DNA from: Myxococcales bacterium
GTDB lineage: Bacteria; Myxococcota_A; Polyangia; GCA-2747355
Assembly: GCA_020431405.1 (NCBI GenBank)
Contig: JAGQIK010000218.1
Span: 1-35,425 of the forward strand
Direction: 5' to 3'
Length of the DNA stretch: 35,425 bases
The notes under the pieces were generated by a model. That model was given only the letters and a program-made list of their open reading frames with translations, was not told the DNA's origin and did not search any database. The translations under genes were made by a program, and so were the position numbers. Positions 8,184 to 14,473 of this stretch are shown here, piece after piece (positions within the stretch are counted from its first letter, which is position 1; each line of letters opens with the position of its first letter).

Positions 8184-8803
8184 TGGCGCAGCGCGACACC
8201 AAGGCGGCGATCCTCGAGGCGGCGGGGCGGCACTTCGCGCGCAAGGGCTATCACGCCACGGCGATCCGCGATATCGCCGCCGACGCAGCCATCGACGTCA
8301 AGACGCTCTACTACCACTGGTCGTCCAAGCAGACGCTCTTCGAGGCGGTGGTCGCCGCGCGGCAGGCCAAGCTCGAGCGCCAGCTCGACAGCTTCATGAC
8401 GCGTACGCGTGGCATGAACCTCGGTCGGAGCATCGAGGTCATGATCGACACGCTGATCCCGGCGCTGGTGGCCGATCCCGATACGTCGCGGATCATGCTC
8501 TTCTCCATGGCGGACTTCGCCGTGGAGGACGCCGACTGGGACGTGCGCTACATGCCGCTGTTCATCTCGACCATCCGGCGCTTCGTGCTCGAGCGCACCG
8601 GGCGGCGCACGCTGCCGCGTGACTTCGATCTGACGATGCTGGGCCTGATCAACATGCTCGTGATCTTCTGCGGCACGCGCGTCTATCAGGCGCGGGTGCT
8701 CGGCATCGACGCCGACTCGCAGGCCTATGTCGACGCCATGAAGCGCATGGCCAAGGCGGCGCTGGCGCCGCAGATCGACCTGCTCGCAGAGCTTTCCGAC
8801 TGA
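8183..8803 (+). CDS. TetR/AcrR-family transcriptional regulator
   Basis: This 206-residue protein has an N-terminal helix-turn-helix (AAILEAAGRHFARKGYHATAI, then DIAADAAIDVKTLYYHWSSKQTLF), the standard TetR DNA-binding pattern, followed by an all-helical ligand/dimer domain. The start is placed at the ATG at 8183. A TTG at 8147 would add 12 residues, and neither has a strong ribosome-binding site. It is divergent from pepF and 79 bases upstream of an acyl-CoA synthetase in the same direction. TetR proteins beside fatty-acid genes often sense acyl-CoA, so control of fatty-acid use is plausible but inferred only from position. Confidence 0.88.
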   Translation: MAQRDTKAAILEAAGRHFARKGYHATAIRDIAADAAIDVKTLYYHWSSKQTLFEAVVAARQAKLERQLDSFMTRTRGMNLGRSIEVMIDTLIPALVADPDTSRIMLFSMADFAVEDADWDVRYMPLFISTIRRFVLERTGRRTLPRDFDLTMLGLINMLVIFCGTRVYQARVLGIDADSQAYVDAMKRMAKAALAPQIDLLAELSD

Positions 8804-8882
8804 CATCTGTCGGGCCTCTCCACTGGCCCCGAAATCCCCCCGCTTCTGGTAGGATGCCCCGACCTTGCGTCGAGGAGGGATG

Positions 8883-10700
8883 ATGACCACCGCCCAGTTC
8901 AGCTCCGTTCCTGACATGTTCTTCAAGCGCGTCAGCGAGACGCCCGATCGTCCTGCCTACCAGTACCCCAAGGGAGACGATGGCTGGGCGAAGCTCACGT
9001 GGCAGCAGTCCGCCGACCGCGTGCGCGCGATCGCGTCGGGCTTGCTCTCGCTCGGCATCGAGCTCGAACAGCGCGTGGCGATCCTCGCGTCGACGCGCAT
9101 GGAGTGGGTGCTCGCCGACCTCGGCATCCTCAGCGCCGGCGGCGCGACGACGACGGTCTATCCGTCCAACACGCCGGCCGAGTGTCAGTACATCCTCGCC
9201 GATTCGGACACGCGCGCGATCTTCGCCGAGGACGAAGGGCAGGTCGCCAAGCTCGTCGAGGTCAAAGACCAGCTGCCGAACCTCAAGAAGGTGATCATCT
9301 TCGACGGCAGCGGCGGACACGACGGCTGGGTGATCACGCTCGCCGAGCTGGAAGAGATCGGCAGGAAGCGCCTCGCCGAGAAGGCCGACGAGCTCGACGG
9401 CGTGCTCGCGTCGCTCAAGCCCGATCACCTCGCGACCTTGATCTACACCTCGGGCACGACGGGGCAGCCCAAGGGCGTCGAGCTGGTTCACGACTGCTGG
9501 ATCTTCACCGGAACGGCAGTGGCCGAGACGGGCATCCTCAACATCGAGGACCATCAGTATCTTTGGCTGCCGCTCTCGCACAGCTTCGGCAAGGTGCTCG
9601 AGGCGGTGCAGCTGGTGGTTGGCTTCGAGACGACCGTCGATGGGCGCATCCCCAAGCTCGTCGAAAACCTCGCGGTGGTGAAGCCGACGTTCATGGCGGC
9701 GGCGCCGCGCATCTTCGAGAAGGTCTACAACAAGGTGATCACCGGCGCGCAGGACGCCGGCGGCATGAAGTACAAGATCTTCACCTGGGCGATGCGCGTC
9801 GGGCGCGAGGTCTCGCAGGTCAAGCAGCAGGGCAAAGACCCGGCTGGTCTGCTCGGCCTGAAGTACCGCTGGGCCAACAAGCTGGTGTTCAGCAAGCTGA
9901 AGAACCTCTTCGGCGGGCGGGTGCGCTTCTTCATCTCCGGCAGCGCGCCGCTGTCGCGCGACATCGCCGAGTTCTTCCACGCCGCGGGCGTGCTGATCCT
10001 CGAAGGCTACGGGCTGACCGAGTCGAGCGCGGCGTCGTTCGTCAACCGGCCCGAGGCGTTCAAGTTCGGCACGGTGGGCAAGGCGGTGGGAACGACCGAG
10101 CTGCGCATCGCGCCCGAGGACGGCGAGATCCTGATGCGCGGGCGCGGCATCATGCGCGGCTATCACAACAAGCCGGACATGACCAAAGAGGTGCTCGCCG
10201 ACGACGGCTGGTTCGCGACGGGCGACATCGGCGAGGTGGACGACGAGGGCTTCCTCAAGATCACCGACCGCAAGAAGGACCTCATCAAGACGTCCGGCGG
10301 TAAGTACGTCGCGCCGCAGATGCTCGAGGGCAAGCTCAAGGCGCTCTGCCCCTACGTCAGCCAGGTCATCGTGCACGGCGACAAGCGCAACTTCTGTACG
10401 GCGCTGATCACCATCGACGAGGAGTCGATCCAGAAGTGGGCGCAGGACTCGGGGCTGGGCAGTCTGTCCTACGCCGACCTGACCCAGCACGCTAAGGTGC
10501 GCGAGATCGTCCAGCACAGCGTCGATGACCTCAACAGCCAGCTCGCGAGCTACGAGACGATCAAGAAGTTCGCCATCCTCGACAAGGACCTCTCGATCGA
10601 GGAGGGCGAGCTGACGCCGAGCCTCAAGGTCAAGCGCAAGGTCGTCGAGAAGAAGCACGTCGAGATCCTCGACGGTTTCTACGCAGGCGCCCTCAAGTAG
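8883..10700 (+). CDS. Long-chain fatty acid-CoA ligase (AMP-forming)
   Basis: This 605-residue adenylate-forming enzyme activates fatty acids with ATP and CoA. Motifs: the phosphate loop YTSGTTGQPKG (about 188-198), EGYGLTESSA, the hinge region GWFATGDIGEVDDEGFLKITDRKKDLIKTSGGK, and a C-terminal domain with SLKVKRK. The FAA1-like layout (COG1022 type) and length fit long-chain substrates. The start is the second ATG of an ATGATG pair, because AGGAGG (8873-8878) is 4 bases from 8883 and only 1 base from 8880. It is probably controlled with, or by, the upstream TetR gene. Chain-length preference cannot be read from sequence. Confidence 0.93.
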   Translation: MTTAQFSSVPDMFFKRVSETPDRPAYQYPKGDDGWAKLTWQQSADRVRAIASGLLSLGIELEQRVAILASTRMEWVLADLGILSAGGATTTVYPSNTPAECQYILADSDTRAIFAEDEGQVAKLVEVKDQLPNLKKVIIFDGSGGHDGWVITLAELEEIGRKRLAEKADELDGVLASLKPDHLATLIYTSGTTGQPKGVELVHDCWIFTGTAVAETGILNIEDHQYLWLPLSHSFGKVLEAVQLVVGFETTVDGRIPKLVENLAVVKPTFMAAAPRIFEKVYNKVITGAQDAGGMKYKIFTWAMRVGREVSQVKQQGKDPAGLLGLKYRWANKLVFSKLKNLFGGRVRFFISGSAPLSRDIAEFFHAAGVLILEGYGLTESSAASFVNRPEAFKFGTVGKAVGTTELRIAPEDGEILMRGRGIMRGYHNKPDMTKEVLADDGWFATGDIGEVDDEGFLKITDRKKDLIKTSGGKYVAPQMLEGKLKALCPYVSQVIVHGDKRNFCTALITIDEESIQKWAQDSGLGSLSYADLTQHAKVREIVQHSVDDLNSQLASYETIKKFAILDKDLSIEEGELTPSLKVKRKVVEKKHVEILDGFYAGALK

Positions 10701-10734
10701 CGCGCTCGAGCAGCGCGGCTCACAGCGGGCAAGA

Positions 10735-10750
10735 GCCCCCGAGCGGGGGC
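10735..10750 (+). terminator. Weak hairpin after acyl-CoA synthetase gene
   Basis: GCCCCC-GAGC-GGGGGC forms a perfect 6-bp all-GC stem 34 bases after the stop codon. No T-tract follows, so it would be an atypical terminator. Confidence 0.3.
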
Positions 10751-10824
10751 GCCATCCCCGGGCCACGGCGGCCCATGCTCAACGATATCAACGGCATGAA
10801 GGTGGCACGTACCTCGCTATGTAG

Positions 10825-11880
10825 GTGTATGTGCCGCCGAAACGCCTACAGCTATTCGCCCTCCTCGCCGCGTTTGGTGTGCTGACCGTCGCCTGCGGTC
10901 CTGGCAGCGCGCAGCCCGATCCGCCGCGGCCCAACATCAACCTCGTCGACAGCTCGCCGCCGCCGCCGCCTGGCGTCGAAGCGGGCGTGCTGCCGCCCGA
11001 CTTCACGGTCGACATCGGGCCGCCGCCGCCGCGCAACGATGCGGGCGTGCGACCCGACCTGCCGTCGCTGATGCCGGACACGGTCTCACCGCCGCCGCCC
11101 CAGCAGGACAGCGGCACGCCGCCGCCGCCGCCGGGCGACTACGACTATCGCAAGCACCTCAGCTTCGTCAGCATCAGCAAGCGCAACGCTTCGTGTCCCA
11201 CGTCCTACGGCACCTACTACTGCGACGTGCTGCTTCACACGCAGCAGCCGTACATGTCTGCCGACGTGATGACCAACATCCACGAGACGCAGCACTTCAT
11301 GGCGCACGAGCACGACTCGTCGACCGCGGCGGCCGACAAGTTCATCTACCTCTCGGGTGGACAGGGCGCGTTCTTCCCGGAGCCGCCGCTGGTGACGAGC
11401 GACATCTACAGCTCGATCAAGTGGCAGGGCTCAGTGCACAGCACGTACATCTCGGGGCGGCCGAGCCAGGCGCTGGGCGAAAACATCGTCGACGAGTGGC
11501 GCGCCTACATCACCGAGGAGATCGTCGCCATCGAATGGTGCGCGATCAAAAACCAGACCTCGGGCTTCTCCGGCCTCGTGCTCGGCGGCATCCAGTTTCT
11601 CTACTACAACGCCGCCATGCTGCACGCCGTCGACACCAAGAAGCCCGGTTGGCTGCAACAAAACCCAGCCGCACCCGCCATCTTCGCCATGCTCGCCGAA
11701 GAGACCAAACGCTACACCATCGACCGCGGCGTCAAGGTCGGCCTATTCACCAGCATCACCAACCAGAAGATGCTCGACCTGCTCAACCGCCTGCGCACCG
11801 ATCCCGCAGAAGCGCACATCCGCCAGACGCTCACCAAGCTCTTCGGTTCCGTCTGGACCCAACGCGTCCTCGGCTTCTAG
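10825..11880 (+). CDS. Putative zinc-metalloprotease-like lipoprotein (HETQH)
   Basis: This 351-residue protein starts at a GTG (10825; a second GTG at 10831 is equally possible). A signal peptide ends in the lipobox LTVAC with Cys24. A linker rich in Pro, Asp and Gly (about 28-105) contains several runs of five prolines and DAG/DSG motifs typical of myxobacterial lipoproteins. The globular domain has NIHETQHFMAHE, an HExxH zinc-binding motif with His153, Glu154 and His157. About 65 residues later, NIVDEWRAYITEE could give the third ligand (Glu224 or Glu231/232), as in gluzincins. Four cysteines (124, 133, 239 and the lipid-bearing one) are visible. No known family is recognised with confidence, so protease activity is an inference. 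The RAYT element begins at the last base of its stop codon. Confidence 0.72.
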   Translation: MYVPPKRLQLFALLAAFGVLTVACGPGSAQPDPPRPNINLVDSSPPPPPGVEAGVLPPDFTVDIGPPPPRNDAGVRPDLPSLMPDTVSPPPPQQDSGTPPPPPGDYDYRKHLSFVSISKRNASCPTSYGTYYCDVLLHTQQPYMSADVMTNIHETQHFMAHEHDSSTAAADKFIYLSGGQGAFFPEPPLVTSDIYSSIKWQGSVHSTYISGRPSQALGENIVDEWRAYITEEIVAIEWCAIKNQTSGFSGLVLGGIQFLYYNAAMLHAVDTKKPGWLQQNPAAPAIFAMLAEETKRYTIDRGVKVGLFTSITNQKMLDLLNRLRTDPAEAHIRQTLTKLFGSVWTQRVLGF

Positions 11881-11939
11881 GGGTCACTCTCTGGTCCGCA
11901 CACGCCTGAAATCAAAGGGCGCAAAACCCACAATGACAT
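11880..11939 (+). repeat. Left inverted end of RAYT element
   Basis: This 60-base arm is the partner of 12677-12736. The first 11 bases (GGGGTCACTCT) and last 13 bases (CCCACAATGACAT) are identical to the other arm. An internal short stem (CGCC at 11903-11906 with GGCG at 11918-11921) is possible. Confidence 0.85.
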
Positions 11940-11972
11940 TTCCGCTTATCGGAGCAGCATCCGCGACGAATT

Positions 11973-12629
11973 CTACTTCGCGGACGTGCCGTCAGGCCGC
12001 CGCAGGCGCAGCGTGTATTGGTCGGGCGAGAGCTCCTCTGCAGCCGCGGTACGAGTCTGCGGCGGGGTGGCTTCGTCGCGTTCGTGCAGGCAGCACGCGT
12101 AGCATGCGGCGCGTTCGCCGATGGTGTAACCCAGCTGAGCGTACCAGCGGCTCGGGTGCCAGATGCGAGGCAGGTCACCTGGTATCGGGACGCCGAGATG
12201 GTAGCGCGCAGTCGACCAGGTGTAGTCCTCTGGCGCCTCGACAAGACCTGCCCGTACTGGGTTGAGGTCAACGTAGACAGTTATCTCGGCCAGCGCCCGC
12301 TCGTCCGCGACGGGCTCCGACCAGAAACGCTGCTCGAACAGCTTGCCTGTTGCTCGACGCGCGCGGTTGCGCCGCTGCGCGTAGCGTTGCGCGATGTACT
12401 TGACGAACTTGCTCAGCTCCTCGGCCGTGCGAGGCGTAGCGACGAGATGAACGTGGTTGGTCATCAACGCGTAGGCGTGCACGTCGGTGCAGTGCTCGTG
12501 CGAGGCGGCAGCTGCGAGCCTCAGGAAGAGGCGGTAGTCGCGTGGATACGAGAAGAGTCGTCGACGGTTGTTTCCGCGCAGAATGACATGATGGGGTGCG
12601 CCGGCGATGACGATGCGACGTTGTCTCAT
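11973..12629 (-). CDS. REP-associated tyrosine transposase (Y1/HUH family)
   Basis: This 218-residue single-domain HUH nuclease is of the TnpA-REP type. The metal-binding HUH motif is in ALMTNHVHLV (His59 and His61). The catalytic tyrosine is probably Tyr83 in QRYAQRRNRARR, followed by the family motifs GKLFEQRF and YVDLNPVRAGLV, then a C-terminal tail. These enzymes nick and rejoin single-stranded DNA at REP hairpins. The frame appears intact with no frameshift, and length is normal. The gene occupies nearly all of an 857-bp element with 60-bp inverted ends. No passenger gene is present. Confidence 0.92.
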   Translation of the reverse strand: MRQRRIVIAGAPHHVILRGNNRRRLFSYPRDYRLFLRLAAAASHEHCTDVHAYALMTNHVHLVATPRTAEELSKFVKYIAQRYAQRRNRARRATGKLFEQRFWSEPVADERALAEITVYVDLNPVRAGLVEAPEDYTWSTARYHLGVPIPGDLPRIWHPSRWYAQLGYTIGERAACYACCLHERDEATPPQTRTAAAEELSPDQYTLRLRRPDGTSAK

Positions 12630-12676
12630 GCGCCACTTGTCGGCGCAGGGGGCGAGACGTTGCGTTATTTTGGGTT

Positions 12677-12736
12677 ATGTCATTGTGGGCTAGGAGCGCT
12701 TTGATCTCGAGCGCTTGCGGAGCATAGAGTGACCCC
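12677..12736 (-). repeat. Right inverted end of RAYT element, partly coding
   Basis: Reverse complement of the left arm with 12 mismatches in 60. Bases 12690-12736 are also the 3' end of the beta-helix gene. The arm contains AGCGCT-N9-AGCGCT (12695-12715), a 6-bp stem with a 9-base loop that resembles a REP hairpin. Confidence 0.85.
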
Positions 12737-14402
12737 AGAGGAGGAGGAGGGGTAGCGCCGGCAATCCGTTGCTGATGGGGGCGCCGCTGGTGTTGCAGCC
12801 GCCTTTCATTTCGCCGCCGTTGTTGTTGTTGTTGTTGTTGCTGTTGTTGGGCGCGGTGGCGGTGTCGCCGGTGGCGGTGCTGTCGGAGGCGGGTGCGGTG
12901 AGGGTGTCGTCGCTGGTGCCGGCGTCGGGGGCGGGGGCGATGGTGTCGGAGCTGGCGCCGCTGTCGGCGCTCGGCGACGTGCTGTCGACGGTGGCGTCGG
13001 GTGCGGGCGGCGGTGGTGGTGGCGGCGTTGTGGAGTATTCGTAGGCGCCGACGTCGACGCCGGCGCCTTGCGGGCGCGCCACGCCGAGGATGTCGGTGGC
13101 GGGGGCGTACTGCGCGGCGCCTTGGTCGATGGCGGCGGCGGTGGGCAGCAGGCGCACGTCGTAGTTGGCGACGTCGACGAAGAGCTTGCTCGGGTCCGTG
13201 ATCTTGATGTTGTGGTCTTCGGTGACGCCGGACGCGGCGCTGCTGAAGTCGGTGGCGAGGTTGTTGCGCACGACGCAGCCTTGCGGCGCGGTGCCGTTCT
13301 TGTGGTTGGTGATGCGGATCCACGGTGGGCCGGGCGTGCTGTTGTTGGGGTCGAGCACGGTGTTGTTGACGATGCGTACGTTCTTGGCGCCGTAAACCGA
13401 GATGCCGTGCCAGTGGTCGGTGATGATGACGTTGTTCTCGATGACCCAGTCGACGAAAGTGCCGTCGAACATGCCGATGCCTTGCAGCGTGCAGCGCAGT
13501 TTCTGGTTGGGGTCGGTGTAGTTGATGATGCGGTTGCCGCGCAGCACGACGCCGGTGACGGTGCCGGTGCCGACCTTGCCATCGCTGCCGCGCGACCACG
13601 ACTGGAAGCCGTCGTCGTGGTTGTCGTTGACGTCGTAGCAGTTGCGCACGGTGTTGTTCTCGAAGACGGTGTAGTCGCCGAGCCCGCGCAGGCCGTCGCC
13701 GGAGAAGTTCTCGACGGTGTTGCCGATGACCAGCGACTTGCTGGCGCCGACGCTGATGCCGAAGTTGATGTTGCGCACGAGGTTGTCGCGCAGCGTGATC
13801 TCGCTGCCGCTGGCGCTGATGCCGTTAGCCGCCTTGGTGTCCCAGTCGTTGGCGCTCCAGGCGGAGATGTCGGCGATGGTGCTGATGGTGCAGCCCTCGA
13901 CGGTGACCTTGGAGGTCGGGCCGCTGTAGTTGTGCGACTCGACGGCGACGATGGCGGCGCGCGAGCTGCTCGCGGCGTGCGCCGGGCTGACGTCGAAGCC
14001 CTTGATGTGCCAGTTGCTGCTCGAGGTCACCACCACGCGCGAAAGCCGCGGCTTGGCGCTGGGCGCCGCGGCGATGGTGATGTCGCTGGCGTTGTAGTAG
14101 CCCGTGAAGCTCAGCTCGCCGTAGAAGCCGTCGGCGACGACGATCGTGTCGCCGGCTTTGAGCAGCGCGCCGGCGTTGCGCGCCGCTAGCTGTGCGCCGC
14201 TGGCGTAGGGCAGGCTGGCCCAGTTGCGGCTCTCGATCTTGTTCTGGTCGAAGAGATGCTTCAGCGATTTCCACGGCTTGGCCACGCTGCCATCGTTCGT
14301 GTCCGCGCCCGTCTGCGCGTCGACGTAGTAGGTCTTGGCCTCGGCGAGGCCGGCGGCGGCGGTCAGCGTTGCCACGAGCGTGGCGGCGAGCAGCGGTCGC
14401 AT
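12690..14402 (-). CDS. Secreted right-handed beta-helix protein with MYXO-CTERM-like tail
   Basis: This 570-residue protein starts at the ATG at 14402, with GGAGGG 7 bases upstream. A Sec signal peptide (MRPLLAATLVATLTAAAGLAEA) is followed by KTYYVDAQTGADTNDGS, the usual entry to a parallel beta-helix, and then PbH1-type repeats (VIGNTVENF, VFENNTVRNC, VIENNVII, VRIVNNTVLD). A Pro-rich, then Asp/Ser/Thr-rich, linker ends in an Asn run. The tail has Gly-Gly-Cys, a hydrophobic stretch (LPALPLLLLW) and a basic cluster (RKRSRSKRS), the layout of MYXO-CTERM sorting signals. Such folds are often polysaccharide lyases or adhesins; no catalytic residues can be assigned. The frame continues upstream into pbpC without a stop, but that part is antisense-free shadow. 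The basic cluster is encoded by the RAYT end. Confidence 0.82.
   Translation of the reverse strand: MRPLLAATLVATLTAAAGLAEAKTYYVDAQTGADTNDGSVAKPWKSLKHLFDQNKIESRNWASLPYASGAQLAARNAGALLKAGDTIVVADGFYGELSFTGYYNASDITIAAAPSAKPRLSRVVVTSSSNWHIKGFDVSPAHAASSSRAAIVAVESHNYSGPTSKVTVEGCTISTIADISAWSANDWDTKAANGISASGSEITLRDNLVRNINFGISVGASKSLVIGNTVENFSGDGLRGLGDYTVFENNTVRNCYDVNDNHDDGFQSWSRGSDGKVGTGTVTGVVLRGNRIINYTDPNQKLRCTLQGIGMFDGTFVDWVIENNVIITDHWHGISVYGAKNVRIVNNTVLDPNNSTPGPPWIRITNHKNGTAPQGCVVRNNLATDFSSAASGVTEDHNIKITDPSKLFVDVANYDVRLLPTAAAIDQGAAQYAPATDILGVARPQGAGVDVGAYEYSTTPPPPPPPAPDATVDSTSPSADSGASSDTIAPAPDAGTSDDTLTAPASDSTATGDTATAPNNSNNNNNNNGGEMKGGCNTSGAPISNGLPALPLLLLWGHSMLRKRSRSKRS
12820..12849. repeat. Trinucleotide repeat (TTG)7-CTG-(TTG)2
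   Basis: It encodes the Asn-rich stretch (one Ser among nine Asn) before the sorting tail of the beta-helix protein. Slippage here would change linker length in frame. Confidence 0.9.
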
Positions 14403-14473
14403 GAGTCGTCCCTCCGCTCGATCGATGTCGGCGCGAGGGCGGCTATGCAGGGGCGTCCGCTCTTTTTTTTGCG

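Larger units (their letters stand above)
11880..12736 (-). mobile_element. RAYT transposon-like element with 60-bp inverted ends
   Basis: The 857-bp unit holds one transposase gene between two 60-base ends in inverted orientation. The ends match at 48 of 60 positions without gaps, beginning with GGGGTCACTCT and ending with CCCACAATGACAT. This layout resembles a RAYT gene flanked by REP-like sequences. The left end starts at the final G of the upstream lipoprotein stop codon; the right end lies inside the 3' end of the beta-helix gene. No target-site duplication is visible, as expected for Y1 transposases. Confidence 0.8.

Noticed and set aside
8649-10766. 705-codon minus-strand frame over the acyl-CoA synthetase
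   Set aside because: Shadow frame; Leu/Arg/Asp/Glu/His-rich composition without domain structure.
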